Shown here: positions 10,621 to 20,616 of the stretch, one piece after another
Position numbering within the stretch: position 1 is the stretch's first letter
Layout: each line of letters begins with the position of its first letter
NCBI RefSeq assembly: GCF_026342405.1
Contig: NZ_JAPEMU010000001.1
Location: forward strand, 6,014,001 to 6,078,000
DNA: 64,000 nucleotides
From: Kitasatospora sp. NBC_00240
GTDB lineage: Bacteria > Actinomycetota > Actinomycetes > Streptomycetales > Streptomycetaceae
Direction of reading: 5' to 3'
The notes under the pieces: generated by a model
What the model was told of the DNA's origin: nothing
The model's database searches: none
The model's input: the letters and a program-made list of their open reading frames with translations, nothing else
Position numbers and translations under genes: made by a program

Positions 10621-13600
10621 ATGCAGACCAAGCTGGACGCAGCCAAGGCCGAACTGCTCACCAAGGCAGCAGCAGCCGCTGAGAACAGCCAGGTGGGGGG
10701 AGCGGCGCCAGGGGAGGGTCTGAGCAACGGTGCTCTGACCGCATACCTGCACCACTACTACCTCCACACCGCCCCCGAGGACCTGATCAGCCGGGACCCG
10801 GTCGACGTGTACGGGGCCGCCGCCTCGCACTACCGCCTCGGGCTCAAGCGGCCCCAGGGGACCGCCGAGGTCCGGGTGCACACCCCGAGCGTCGAGGAGA
10901 ACGGCTGGTCCTGCGGCCACACGGTGGTCGAGGTCGTCACCGACGACATGTCCTTCCTGGTCGACTCCGTCACCAACGAGCTGTCCCGCCAGGACCGCGC
11001 GATCCACATCGTGATCCACCCCCAGCTGGTCGTCCGCCGTGACATCACCGGCAAGCTGCTGGAGATCCTGGACATCGACGCCTGCTCGCGCAGCCAGGCC
11101 GCCGGCGCCGAGTGGCCCGCCGACGCCGTGGTCGAGTCCTGGATGCACATCGAGATCGACCGCGAGACGGACCGCGAGGACCTCCGCGCCATCGAGTCCG
11201 ACCTGCGCCGCGTCCTCGGTGACGTCCGCGAGGTCGTCGAGGACTGGTCGAAGATGCGCGAGTCCGCGCTGCGACTGGCCGACGAACTCGCCGAGCAGCC
11301 CCCGGCCCACCTGCCCGAGCAGGAGGTCGGCGAGGCCTGGGAGCTGATGCGCTGGCTCGCCGACGACCACTTCACCTTCCTCGGCTACCGCGAGTACGAC
11401 CTGGTCGAGCACGAGGGCGAGGAGGTGCTGCGCGCCGTCGCCGGCACCGGCCTCGGCATCCTGCGCTCCGACCCGCTCAGCCACGACACCGACCACCACC
11501 CGGTCAGCGAGGCCTTCGGCCGGCTCTCCGCGCCGGTGCGGGCCAAGGCGCACGAGAAGAAGCTGCTCGTCCTCACCAAGGCGAACAGCCGGTCGACCGT
11601 GCACCGCCCCGCCTACCTCGACTACGTCGGCGTGAAGCGTTTCGACGCCAACGGCGAGGTGATCGGCGAGCGCCGCTTCCTCGGCCTGTTCTCCGCCGCC
11701 GCGTACACCGAGTCGGTCTCCCGCATCCCGGTGGTGCGCCGCAAGGTGCAGGACGTGCTGAACGCCTCCGGCTTCTCCAACGAGAGCCACGACGGCCGCG
11801 ACCTGCTGCAGATCCTGGAGACCTTCCCCCGGGACGAGATCTTCCAGACCCCCGCCGAGGAACTGCTCCAGATCGCCACCAGCGTGCTCTACCTGCAGGA
11901 ACGCCGCCGGCTGCGGCTGTTCCTGCGCCAGGACGAGTACGGGCGCTACTTCTCCGCCCTGGTCTACCTGCCGCGCGACCGCTACACCACCCGCATCAGG
12001 CTGCGCCTGATGGACATCCTGATGCAGGAGCTGAACGGCGCCGCGATCGACTACACGGTGTACGCCACCGAGTCGGTGCTGACCCGCCTGCACTTCGTCG
12101 TCCGGGTCACCCCCGGCAGCGAGCTGCCGCACCTGTCGGACGCCGAGGTCGAGCGGATCGAGGGCAAGCTCGCCGAGGCCGCCCGGTTCTGGATGGACGG
12201 CTTCAACGACCAACTGCACATCGAGCTGGGCGAGGAGCGGGCGGCCGACCTGTCCCGCCGGTACGCCAACGCCTTCCCCGACGGCTACCGGGCCGACTTC
12301 ACCGCCCGGACCGCCGTCGCCGACCTCAAGCAGATCGAGTCGCTGGCCGGCGCGGGCGACTTCCGCCTGAACCTGTACCAGCCGGTCGGCGCGGGCGACG
12401 ACGAGCGCCGCTTCAAGATCTACCGGGTCGGCGGCCCGATCTCGCTCACCGAGGTCCTGCCCGTCCTGCAGCGGCTGGGTGTCGAGGTGCTCGACGAGCA
12501 CCCGTACGCGCTGACCCGCTCCGACCACAGCACCGCCTGGGTCTACGACTTCGGCCTGCGGCTGCGCGAGGGCACCGAGCTGACCGACGAGGCCCGCGAC
12601 CGCGTCCAGGAGGCCTTCGCGGCCACCTGGATCGGCCAGGCCGAGAACGACGGCTTCAACGGCCTGGTCCTCACCGCCGGGCTGACCTGGCGCCAGGCGA
12701 TGATGCTGCGCGCCTACGCCAAGTACCTGCGCCAGGCGGGCAGCACGTTCTCCCAGGACTACATGGAGGACGCGCTCCGCAACAACGCCCACACCACCCG
12801 CCTGCTGGTCAACCTCTTCGAGGCCCGCCTGAGCCCCAGCCACCAGCTGGGCGCGCTGGAGCTGACCGAGGGCATCGTGGAGGAGCTCTCCGGCGCCCTC
12901 GACGAGGTCGTCTCGCTGGACGAGGACCGCATCCTGCGCTCCTTCCTGCACCTCATCCAGGCGACCCTGCGGACCAACTTCTTCCAGCACTCCACCGAGA
13001 CCGGCGACTGGCACCGCTACGTCTCGATGAAGTTCGACCCCAAGGCCATCCCGGACCTGCCGGCCCCGCGCCCCGCGTTCGAGATCTGGGTCTACTCCCC
13101 GCAGGTCGAGGGCGTGCACCTGCGCTTCGGCAAGGTCGCCCGCGGCGGGCTGCGCTGGTCCGACCGGCGCGAGGACTTCCGCACCGAGATCCTCGGCCTG
13201 GTCAAGGCCCAGATGGTGAAGAACACCGTCATCGTCCCGGTCGGCGCCAAGGGCGGCTTCGTCGCCAAGCAGCTGCCCGACCCGTCGGTGGACCGCGACG
13301 CCTGGCTGGCCGAGGGCATCTCCTCGTACAAGACCTTCATCTCGGCGCTGCTCGACATCACCGACAACCTGAAGGCCGGCGAGGTCGTCCACCCGCAGGA
13401 CGTGGTCCGTCACGACGAGGACGACACCTACCTGGTGGTCGCCGCCGACAAGGGCACCGCGACCTTCTCCGACATCGCCAACGGCGTCGCCGAGTCCTAC
13501 GGCTTCTGGCTGGGCGACGCGTTCGCCTCCGGCGGCTCGGCCGGCTACGACCACAAGGGCATGGGCATCACCGCCCGCGGCGCCTGGGAGTCCGTCAAGC

Positions 13601-15570
13601 GCAACTTCCGCGAGCTGGGCCACGACAGCCAGAGCGAGGACTTCACCGTCGTCGGCATCGGCGACATGTCCGGTGACGTGTTCGGCAACGGCATGCTGCT
13701 CAGCGAGCACATCCGCCTGGTCGCCGCCTTCGACCACCGGCACATCTTCCTCGACCCGAACCCGGACGCCGCCGTCTCGTACGCCGAACGCCGCCGGCTC
13801 TTCGACCTCCCCCGCAGCTCCTGGGACGACTACGACAAGTCGCTGATCTCCACCGGCGGCGGCGTCTTCCCGCGGAGCGCCAAGTCGATCCAGCTCAGCT
13901 CCCAGGTGCGGGCCGTACTCGGCATCGAGCAGGCCCGGCTGACCCCGGCCGAGCTGATGAAGGCCATCCTGCAGTCGCCCGTCGACCTGTTCTGGAACGG
14001 CGGCATCGGCACCTACGTCAAGGCCTCCACCGAGACCAACGCCGAGGTCGGCGACAAGGCCAACGACGCGATCCGGGTCAACGGCAGCGACGTGCGCGCC
14101 CGGGTGGTCGGCGAGGGCGGCAACCTCGGCTGCACCCAGCTCGGCCGGATCGAGTACGCGGCGAGCGGCGGCCCCGAGGCCACCGGCGGCTGGATCAACA
14201 CCGACGCCATCGACAACTCGGCCGGCGTCGACACCTCGGACCACGAGGTCAACATCAAGATCCTGCTCAACCAGGTGGTCGCCGACGGCGACATGACGGT
14301 CAAGCAGCGCAACAAGCTGCTCGCCGAGATGACCGACGAGGTCGGCCACCTGGTGCTGCGCAACAACTACGCGCAGAACGTGGTGCTGGCCAACGCCGTC
14401 GCGCAGGCCGTCAGCATGGTGAACGTCCACTCCCGGATGATCAACCGCCTGGAGGCCGACGGACAGCTCGACCGGGCCCTGGAGTTCCTGCCCACCGAGC
14501 GTCAGATCCGCGAGCGCCAGCAGAACGGCCGCGGGCTCTCCCAGCCCGAACTGTCCGTCCTGCTCGCCTACACCAAGATCACCCTGGCCGACGAGCTGCT
14601 CGCCACCGAGCTGCCCGACGACCCGTTCTTCCGCGCCGCCCTCCAGGAGTACTTCCCCAGCGCCCTGCGGGCCCGCTTCGCCGACGCGATCGACGCCCAC
14701 GCCCTGCGCCGGGAGATCATCACCACCCTGATCGTCAACGACACGATCAACCGCGGCGGCTGCACCTTCGCGTTCCGCCTCCGCGAGGAGACCGGCGCGA
14801 CGTACGAGGAGATCGCCCGCACCCACACCGCGGCCCGCGCCGTCTTCGGCCTGGGGGACATCTGGGCCGAGATCGAAGGCCTGGACACCAAGGTCTCCGC
14901 CCGCGCACAGACCAGGATGCGCCTGCACTCGCGCCGCCTGGTCGAGCGCGCCACCCGGTGGATGCTCAACAACCGCCGCCAGCCGCTGGACATCGCCGGC
15001 ACCATCGAGTTCTTCCACGACCGGGTGAACCAGGTCTGGGGCTCGCTCCCCAAGCCGCTGCGCGGCGAGGACCTCGTCTGGTTCGAGCACGTCTACAACG
15101 AGCTGGCCGAGGCCGGTGTCCCGGAGAGCCTGGCCACCCGGGTCGCGGGCCTGTCCTCGACCTTCCCGACCCTCGACATCACCGAGGTCGCGGACCGCTC
15201 CGGCAAGGACGTCGCCGAGGTCGCCGACCTCTACTACGACCTGGCCGACCGCCTGCAGATCACCCACCTGCTGGACCGCATCATCGAGCTCCCCCGGGTG
15301 GACCGCTGGTCCTCGATGGCCCGCGCGGCCATCCGCGAGGACCTCTTCGCGGCCCACGCGGCGCTCACGGCCGACATCCTGGCCTGCGGCGGCGAAGGCG
15401 CCACCCCCGAGGAGCGCTACACCGCCTGGGCCGAGCTCAACGCCACCCTGCTCAACCGCGCCAAGAGCACCCTCGACGACATAAGGGGTTCGGACAACTA
15501 CGAGCTGTCCAGCCTCTCGGTCGCGATGCGGGTGATCCGCACGCTGCTGCGCACCGGCTCGATGCGCTGA
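10621..15570 (+). CDS. NAD-specific glutamate dehydrogenase, large (GDH-180) type
   Basis: 1649 aa, matching the ~180-kDa NAD-GDH class first described in Streptomyces clavuligerus. It deaminates glutamate to 2-oxoglutarate and ammonium, a catabolic reaction. The long N-terminal half holds ACT-like regulatory regions. The catalytic core follows with ARGGLRWSDRREDFRTE, GLVKAQMVKNTVIVPVGAKG (substrate lysine region) and a Rossmann region GIGDMSGDVFGNGML. The C-terminal helical part ends RVIRTLLRTGSMR. ATG at 10621 has AGGAG 10 nt upstream. Upstream pruA supplies glutamate, which suggests a shared catabolic role, though each has its own start region. A perfect 16-bp terminator follows. Confidence 0.96.
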   Translation: MQTKLDAAKAELLTKAAAAAENSQVGGAAPGEGLSNGALTAYLHHYYLHTAPEDLISRDPVDVYGAAASHYRLGLKRPQGTAEVRVHTPSVEENGWSCGHTVVEVVTDDMSFLVDSVTNELSRQDRAIHIVIHPQLVVRRDITGKLLEILDIDACSRSQAAGAEWPADAVVESWMHIEIDRETDREDLRAIESDLRRVLGDVREVVEDWSKMRESALRLADELAEQPPAHLPEQEVGEAWELMRWLADDHFTFLGYREYDLVEHEGEEVLRAVAGTGLGILRSDPLSHDTDHHPVSEAFGRLSAPVRAKAHEKKLLVLTKANSRSTVHRPAYLDYVGVKRFDANGEVIGERRFLGLFSAAAYTESVSRIPVVRRKVQDVLNASGFSNESHDGRDLLQILETFPRDEIFQTPAEELLQIATSVLYLQERRRLRLFLRQDEYGRYFSALVYLPRDRYTTRIRLRLMDILMQELNGAAIDYTVYATESVLTRLHFVVRVTPGSELPHLSDAEVERIEGKLAEAARFWMDGFNDQLHIELGEERAADLSRRYANAFPDGYRADFTARTAVADLKQIESLAGAGDFRLNLYQPVGAGDDERRFKIYRVGGPISLTEVLPVLQRLGVEVLDEHPYALTRSDHSTAWVYDFGLRLREGTELTDEARDRVQEAFAATWIGQAENDGFNGLVLTAGLTWRQAMMLRAYAKYLRQAGSTFSQDYMEDALRNNAHTTRLLVNLFEARLSPSHQLGALELTEGIVEELSGALDEVVSLDEDRILRSFLHLIQATLRTNFFQHSTETGDWHRYVSMKFDPKAIPDLPAPRPAFEIWVYSPQVEGVHLRFGKVARGGLRWSDRREDFRTEILGLVKAQMVKNTVIVPVGAKGGFVAKQLPDPSVDRDAWLAEGISSYKTFISALLDITDNLKAGEVVHPQDVVRHDEDDTYLVVAADKGTATFSDIANGVAESYGFWLGDAFASGGSAGYDHKGMGITARGAWESVKRNFRELGHDSQSEDFTVVGIGDMSGDVFGNGMLLSEHIRLVAAFDHRHIFLDPNPDAAVSYAERRRLFDLPRSSWDDYDKSLISTGGGVFPRSAKSIQLSSQVRAVLGIEQARLTPAELMKAILQSPVDLFWNGGIGTYVKASTETNAEVGDKANDAIRVNGSDVRARVVGEGGNLGCTQLGRIEYAASGGPEATGGWINTDAIDNSAGVDTSDHEVNIKILLNQVVADGDMTVKQRNKLLAEMTDEVGHLVLRNNYAQNVVLANAVAQAVSMVNVHSRMINRLEADGQLDRALEFLPTERQIRERQQNGRGLSQPELSVLLAYTKITLADELLATELPDDPFFRAALQEYFPSALRARFADAIDAHALRREIITTLIVNDTINRGGCTFAFRLREETGATYEEIARTHTAARAVFGLGDIWAEIEGLDTKVSARAQTRMRLHSRRLVERATRWMLNNRRQPLDIAGTIEFFHDRVNQVWGSLPKPLRGEDLVWFEHVYNELAEAGVPESLATRVAGLSSTFPTLDITEVADRSGKDVAEVADLYYDLADRLQITHLLDRIIELPRVDRWSSMARAAIREDLFAAHAALTADILACGGEGATPEERYTAWAELNATLLNRAKSTLDDIRGSDNYELSSLSVAMRVIRTLLRTGSMR

Positions 15571-15606
15571 CGCGGACGCTGTGAGGCCCGAGGACGGGCC
15601 TGAGAG

Positions 15607-15641
15607 GTGAGGGCGGGACCGCACTGCGGTCCCGCCCTCAC
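15607..15641. terminator. terminator of NAD-GDH
   Basis: A perfect 16-bp stem, GTGAGGGCGGGACCGC with its complement, around a 3-nt ACT loop, 37 bp after the stop codon. Confidence 0.88.
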
Positions 15642-15863
15642 CCGTTGTGCGGCGGGCCGGCGCCCCGTGGTCCTCACCCCGTCCGCAGCACCTTGCGCAC
15701 CCGTACGATCTGCCGGGCCGCCCCGCCCGAATCCGCTCGGGCCGGAGCCGCCACGATGTCCCGGGACGGTCGGCGACGCCCGGGTCGGCAGGGCGTGCGC
15801 GGGAGTCGGGCGGTGTGGCCCGGATCACACGGAACCCGCCCGTCCGGGCGGACAGGTAGGGGT

Positions 15864-16502
15864 GTGGAACTGTCACTACGGTCCCGGCTGCGAGCCGGCG
15901 ACCAGAGCGCGCTGGGGGAACTGTTCGACGAGCAGGCGCGGGACCTGTACCGGTACGCGGTGCGGGCGTCGGGGGACTGGGCGATGGCCGAGGACATCGT
16001 CTCCCTGACCTTCCTGGAGGCCTGGCGACTGCGCGGGAAACTGCGCGAGGAGGGGGAGAGCGTACGGCCGTGGCTGTTCGGGATCGCGGCGAACGTGCTG
16101 CGCAACACCGCGCGGGCGGCCCGGCGGCACCAGGCGGCGCTGGCGCGGATGCCGGCCCGGGAGGTGATGCCCGACTTCGCGGACGAGCTGGTGTCCCGGC
16201 TCGACGACAGTGCGGAGCTGGCGGCGGCGCACCGGGCGCTGGCCCGGCTGCGGCGCGGGGAGCGGGAGGTGTTCACGCTCTGTGTCTGGGCCGGGCTCGA
16301 CTACGCGGGGGCGGCGCAGGCGCTGGGGGTTCCGGTGGGGACGGTGCGTTCGCGGTTGTCGAGGGCGCGGACCCGGCTGCGGAAGCTGGCGCAGGAGGAG
16401 CTGGCCGGGGCCCGAAGTCGGATGGAACCCGGTGACGGCGGCGGACAGGTACAGGGTGGCCGCACGGAAGCGGCCCGGTCGATGCGGGAGAAGAGCCGAT
16501 GA
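15864..16502 (+). CDS. RNA polymerase sigma factor, ECF-like (sigma-70 family)
   Basis: 212 aa. Region 2 is seen in LFDEQARDLYRYAVRASGDW and AMAEDIVSLTFLEAWR; region 4 in LARLRRGEREVFTLCVWAGL followed by DYAGAAQALGVPVGTVRSRL, the usual HTH with GTVRSRLSRAR. The GTG at 15864 (VELSLRSRLRAGD) has a GTAGGGG-type Shine-Dalgarno and is preferred over upstream starts. Its last four bases ATGA overlap the start of the next gene, so the two are translationally coupled. Probably an ECF-type sigma controlled by, or controlling, its membrane partner; the inducing signal is unknown. Confidence 0.9.
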   Translation: MELSLRSRLRAGDQSALGELFDEQARDLYRYAVRASGDWAMAEDIVSLTFLEAWRLRGKLREEGESVRPWLFGIAANVLRNTARAARRHQAALARMPAREVMPDFADELVSRLDDSAELAAAHRALARLRRGEREVFTLCVWAGLDYAGAAQALGVPVGTVRSRLSRARTRLRKLAQEELAGARSRMEPGDGGGQVQGGRTEAARSMREKSR

Positions 16503-17566
16503 ACGCCAAGCGCGACACCGACGAGCGCGCGGAGCTGAGCAGCCTGCTGCCGGCCCCGGCCCGGCCGGAACTCACCGCGGACCGTCAGCAGCTGTTGAGG
16601 GGACACCTGATGAACGAGATCACCGAGGCACCGCGGCCGGCACCCCGCCGCACCCGCAGGCTCGGCTGGCTGGCCCTGCCGGCGCTGGCCGGCGGCCTGG
16701 CGCTCGCCGTGGTGCTGGCCGACGGAGGGCCCGGAGCCCCGGCTGCGCCGCCGACGGCGCAGGGCGCGCCGCTGAACGTGGCGCCGGTCGCCGTCGCGCT
16801 GGTGCTGGACCACGCGGCGCAGGTCGCGGAGAGCAAGCCGGCCGGGGCGGTGACGGGCGGACAGTTCACCTACGTCAAGAGCCTGGTGGCGTTCAGCAGT
16901 ATGAACGCGGCCGCCGGCGCCGAGCCCGATGTCACCCATGGCGTTCCGCACCAGCGGGAGCTCTGGCTGTCGGTTGACGGCAAGCAGTGGGGGGTGCTGA
17001 TCGAGGAGGGCCGGAAGCCGTTTCAGGCCGACCCGCGCGACGGCAAGGGCAAGGCCAGGCCCGGCGAGCCCGCTCCGCGCGCGGACGGCGGCAGCTGGTT
17101 GGAACCGAACCCCAAGCCCGGTCTCAACGGGCCGACCTACGAGTACCTGGCCGCGCTGCCGACCGACCCGGACACCCTGCTGCGGAAGGTGTACAAGGAG
17201 ACCAAGGGCCAGGGGCAGACCCCTGACCAGGAGGCCTTCGTCACCATCGGTGACCTGTTGCGCGAGCAGGTCGCCCCGCCGGCGGTGAGCGCGGCGCTGT
17301 ACCGGGCTGCGGCGAAGATCCCCGGCGTCAGCGTCGTGGACGACGCGGTGGACGCCTCGGGCCGGCACGGCGTCGCGGTCGCCCTCGTGCACGGGGGGAC
17401 CCGGACGGAGTGGATCTTCGACCGGAGCAGCTACGAGTTCCTGGGCGAGCGTGAGGTCGTGGTGGACACCGGCAACAGCTGGGGCGCGCCGGGCACGGTG
17501 GTCGGCCAGAGCGCTGTGCTGGGCCGCGGTGTCGTCGACGCGGCGGGGGAGCGGCCGAAGCAGTAG
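16499..17566 (+). CDS. CU044_5270 family membrane protein (sigma-factor partner)
   Basis: 355 aa. The start overlaps the sigma gene by ATGA. A ~50-residue cytoplasmic N-terminus (ELSSLLPAPARPELTADRQQ) is followed by basic PRRTRR, one membrane helix (LGWLALPALAGGLALAVVLA, about 55-74) and an extracytoplasmic domain. This organisation and the family name fit the CU044_5270 group, which is regularly encoded beside sigma factors in actinobacteria. The topology resembles an anti-sigma factor, but no zinc-binding HxxxCxxC motif is visible, so anti-sigma activity is only inference. Confidence 0.82.
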   Translation: MNAKRDTDERAELSSLLPAPARPELTADRQQLLRGHLMNEITEAPRPAPRRTRRLGWLALPALAGGLALAVVLADGGPGAPAAPPTAQGAPLNVAPVAVALVLDHAAQVAESKPAGAVTGGQFTYVKSLVAFSSMNAAAGAEPDVTHGVPHQRELWLSVDGKQWGVLIEEGRKPFQADPRDGKGKARPGEPAPRADGGSWLEPNPKPGLNGPTYEYLAALPTDPDTLLRKVYKETKGQGQTPDQEAFVTIGDLLREQVAPPAVSAALYRAAAKIPGVSVVDDAVDASGRHGVAVALVHGGTRTEWIFDRSSYEFLGEREVVVDTGNSWGAPGTVVGQSAVLGRGVVDAAGERPKQ

Positions 17567-17583
17567 CCGGTCCTGTGACGGGC

Positions 17584-17613
17584 GCGGGGTCCGGGCGGAG
17601 GCCCGGGCCCCGC
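17584..17613. terminator. bidirectional terminator between convergent genes
   Basis: 13-bp arms (GCGGGGTCCGGGC and its near-complement with one T-G pair) and a GGAG loop, between the end of the CU044_5270 gene and the end of the convergent FHA-FtsK gene. Confidence 0.8.
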
Positions 17614-17646
17614 CATCCGTCGTGTCGGCCTCCGCCGGGCCCGCCC

Positions 17647-20616
17647 TTATCGTGCGGCGGCCCGCTGCAGGGCGCTGGCGAGCAGGGCCAGGTCGGTCGG
17701 GCCGTTGCCCAGCTCCCGGACGGGACGGCGGGACGGCGGGGCGCCGAGCTGGGCCGGGTCTATCGCGACCACGGTGGGCCGCAGGGTGGCCGTCCGGGGG
17801 ATGCGGCCGCTGATCCGGGCGGTCTGGAAGGCCGACACGCCGCCGTCCGGCAGCCGCAGGTAGCCGCGGCCGGGGGTGTCCTCGTCGAGCGCGGCGGCGT
17901 CGCCGAGATGGATCAGCAGGTCGGAGTCGGACGGGTACTCGGTGCGCAGAGCGATCCGCAGCAGCGCCGCCTCGTCCACCTCGGTGCCCGCCGTCTCCTC
18001 GGGCTGGCCGGTGGTGACCACCAGGTGGATGCCGAGCGGGCCGCCACGCTGGGCTACGGCGGCCAGGGCCCGGGCGAGCGGGCGGCCGGCGGGGGAGGTG
18101 GGGGCGAGCAGCGCTTCGTAGTCGTCGACCGCGACGATCAGCCGGGCGGGCGGTTCGACCGGCCCGCCGACGGGGGGCCGGGCCGAGCCGTTGCGCGGGC
18201 GGCCGACCTTGACGCCGGGCTCTGCGGCGGCCGGGGCGGCCGCGGGGACGGTGCCGGCGGGGGCCGAGGCGGCGCCGACGGCGGCGGTGCTCAGGGCCGC
18301 GCCGCTCAGGCCGGCGCTGCTCAGGGCGGGCACGGGGGCGGAACGGGCGGCGTCGCGGCCCGGTCCGTGCCCGTTCGTGTCGTGCCCGTTCGGGCCGCCG
18401 GCGTCCAGGCCGTGTCCGTCCAAGATCCTGGCCGCGTGCCAGGAGGCGAAGTCGAGCCCGTCGAAGAGCTGTTCGCGCAGGGTCAGCTCGTCGAGCAGGG
18501 CCTCCGCGGTCAGCAGCGCCTGCCGGGGGTCGGCGGCCGCGTTCACCTGGCCGGTGACGTGCGGCAGCTCGGTGCAGCCGCGCAGACCGGACTGGTCGTC
18601 CCCGTCGGCCGGGGCGCGGCCCTCGATCACCGTCACCGCGAGCCGGTCGGGGCGCTCCGAGACCGCGAGCGAGGCGATCAGGGAGCGCAGCAGCTCCGTC
18701 TTGCCGGCGCCCTTGGCGCCGCCGACCAGCAGGTGCGGCCCGCCGGGGTCGGGGGAGGGCAGGGTCAGCTCGGGGTCGGCGAGGTCGATGGCGCAGAGCT
18801 CGTCGCGGGTGGTGCCGATCAGGGCGGTGGCGGTGGCGATGCCGGTGGGCGCCGCCTGCCAGCGGGCGGAGAGCTTGGCGGGGGTGACGCTGTCGAGCTG
18901 GAGCAGGTCCAGCAGTCGCAGGGACTCGGGCAGCGGGCCGCGGGTGGCGGGGGTGGCCTCGCGCAGCGGGGCGAGGACCCGGGCGAGGCGCTCCGCCCAC
19001 GGGTCCGAGACGGCGTCCAGCGAGACGTCCTCGACGGTCTCGCGGCCGCCGGCGACCGGCCGGTCCACGGTCAGGTGGGTGCCGACCTCGCCGGTGATCA
19101 CCGCGGTGGCGCCCAGGCCGGCGGGCAGCAGCTCGGGCCGCTCGGCCAGGCAGACGGGGAAGACACCGACCGCCGGGCCCTGCCGCAGCAGCAGCTCCAG
19201 GGCCTGCCGGGCGGGCTCGGTGCCGGGCACGCCGTCGACCAGGACGACGGTGGCGGGCAGGCCGGCGGCGCTGTCGGGGGCGGCGAGGCGGGTGGTCAGC
19301 TCGGTCAGCCGGGCGGCGGCCTGCTCGTCGTCGAGGCCGAGCAGCAGCCGGCAGTCCTGCCCGTGCTGGGGGCGCAGGTGCGGCAGCCACAGGGCCCAGG
19401 CCCAGGTGTCGGCGCGGTCCTGCGGCGGCCGGGCCGCGTCGGCGTCGACCACCACCAGGCTGAGGCCGGTCGGCGGGTGCAGCGCGGCGAGCTGGGCGAC
19501 CACGGCCCGGGTGAGCGCGTCGAGGCGGGCGCGCGGGCCGGCCAGGCCGAGGCTGCCGGCCGTCTGCAGGTCGAGGGTGACGGGGACGGCGGGCAGCAGG
19601 GTGCCGGGCGCCGTGCCGGGGCCGCCAGGCCGGTCGCCGGTGCCCAGGCGCAGGGTCAGCGCGTCGGGGTGGGTGGGGCCGCGCTCCCAGAGCCGGGGGC
19701 CCGGGCCGAGGGCGTTGAGCAGCAGGGTGGCCGGGTCGGGCCAGCGTTCGCGCTGGTTGGCGGCCTGCCGGGTGCGGGCGGCGCTGTGCTGCTGGGCGGC
19801 GCTGTCGCGGCCGGCGTCGGCCGGGGCGGAGCCGAGGCCGAGGCGGCGGGAGAGCAGGGCGCGGGCCCGGCCGGCGGCGGGTGCCTCGGGTGCGGTGGGC
19901 GGTTCGGGTGCGGGCTGCGCGGGTTTGGCGGCGAGCGGCGCGGAGAGCTGGAGGTGGCCGAGGCCGTCCGGCAGCGCGGACCGGGCGGCCGGGCCGGGGC
20001 CTTCCCCTGCCCCGGCGGCGCTGACCTGCAGGGTGGACTCGCCGAGCCGCAGCAGGCCGGGCTCGCCCAGCGGGACGGCCTCCTCGGGGCTGACGAAGCG
20101 GCCGTCCAGGGTGGTGCCGTTGGTGGAACCCAGATCGCGGACGGTGACCGTGCCGTCGGTGGCCAGGTGCAGGGCGAGGTGGAGCCGGGAGACGTCCGGG
20201 TCGTCGAGCGGGACGTCGGCCTCGCTGGAGCGGCCCACGGTGATCTCGTGGCCGTGCAGCCGGTGGACGCCGCCGGCGTCCGGGCCGCCGGTGACCCGCA
20301 GCTCGGCGGCGGCGGGGTCGGGGGTGTCGTCGTCGGCGGCGGACGGGTCGGGCTCGCCCAGGCTGAGGACGGCGCCGTCGAGCAGCGGGGGGTGGCCGAT
20401 CAGGGCGTGCTCGTCCACCCGGCGCGCGCCGGCGTACAGATGCACATGGGTGGCCGCGCGCGGGCCGCGTACGCCCACGGCGCCCGCGAGAGCGCCTGCG
20501 ACGGCGCCGAGCGCCGTGCCGACGGGGGCGGTGACCAGCACGTCCACGGAGGGAATGACGGACCCGGCGACTGCCGGGCCGCTGCGCGGTCGGAGGACGG
20601 TCAGCCGGATCTGCAT
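17647..20616 (-). CDS. FHA domain-containing FtsK/SpoIIIE-type ATPase
   Basis: 989 aa. An FHA domain at about residues 105-175 (GHEITVGRSSEADV, SRLHLALHL, DLGSTNGTTLDG) has the conserved GR, SRLH and N residues that bind phosphothreonine. After a Pro/Ala-rich linker come FtsK/SpoIIIE/EccC-like ATPase regions with Walker A GGAKGAGKT at 632-640 and a hydrophobic strand ending VDDYEALL as a Walker B candidate. No transmembrane segment is evident. ATG at 20616 (MQIRLTVLRPRSG) has purine-rich AGAAGGGA and GGGCGAG upstream. The divergent neighbour is a Ser/Thr kinase, so phosphorylation-dependent docking is plausible. Type VII secretion-like role versus DNA/peptide motor cannot be decided here. Confidence 0.88.
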   Translation of the reverse strand: MQIRLTVLRPRSGPAVAGSVIPSVDVLVTAPVGTALGAVAGALAGAVGVRGPRAATHVHLYAGARRVDEHALIGHPPLLDGAVLSLGEPDPSAADDDTPDPAAAELRVTGGPDAGGVHRLHGHEITVGRSSEADVPLDDPDVSRLHLALHLATDGTVTVRDLGSTNGTTLDGRFVSPEEAVPLGEPGLLRLGESTLQVSAAGAGEGPGPAARSALPDGLGHLQLSAPLAAKPAQPAPEPPTAPEAPAAGRARALLSRRLGLGSAPADAGRDSAAQQHSAARTRQAANQRERWPDPATLLLNALGPGPRLWERGPTHPDALTLRLGTGDRPGGPGTAPGTLLPAVPVTLDLQTAGSLGLAGPRARLDALTRAVVAQLAALHPPTGLSLVVVDADAARPPQDRADTWAWALWLPHLRPQHGQDCRLLLGLDDEQAAARLTELTTRLAAPDSAAGLPATVVLVDGVPGTEPARQALELLLRQGPAVGVFPVCLAERPELLPAGLGATAVITGEVGTHLTVDRPVAGGRETVEDVSLDAVSDPWAERLARVLAPLREATPATRGPLPESLRLLDLLQLDSVTPAKLSARWQAAPTGIATATALIGTTRDELCAIDLADPELTLPSPDPGGPHLLVGGAKGAGKTELLRSLIASLAVSERPDRLAVTVIEGRAPADGDDQSGLRGCTELPHVTGQVNAAADPRQALLTAEALLDELTLREQLFDGLDFASWHAARILDGHGLDAGGPNGHDTNGHGPGRDAARSAPVPALSSAGLSGAALSTAAVGAASAPAGTVPAAAPAAAEPGVKVGRPRNGSARPPVGGPVEPPARLIVAVDDYEALLAPTSPAGRPLARALAAVAQRGGPLGIHLVVTTGQPEETAGTEVDEAALLRIALRTEYPSDSDLLIHLGDAAALDEDTPGRGYLRLPDGGVSAFQTARISGRIPRTATLRPTVVAIDPAQLGAPPSRRPVRELGNGPTDLALLASALQRAAAR

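Noticed and set aside
10483-15876. A 1797-aa open frame antisense to the NAD-glutamate dehydrogenase gene
   Set aside because: Long antisense frames are expected in very GC-rich DNA; its composition (Gly/Val/Leu/Asp-rich, no motifs) is a shadow of the real gene. The same applies to the long antisense frames over secA, narK-nnaR, helD, malic enzyme and the xdh-like operon.
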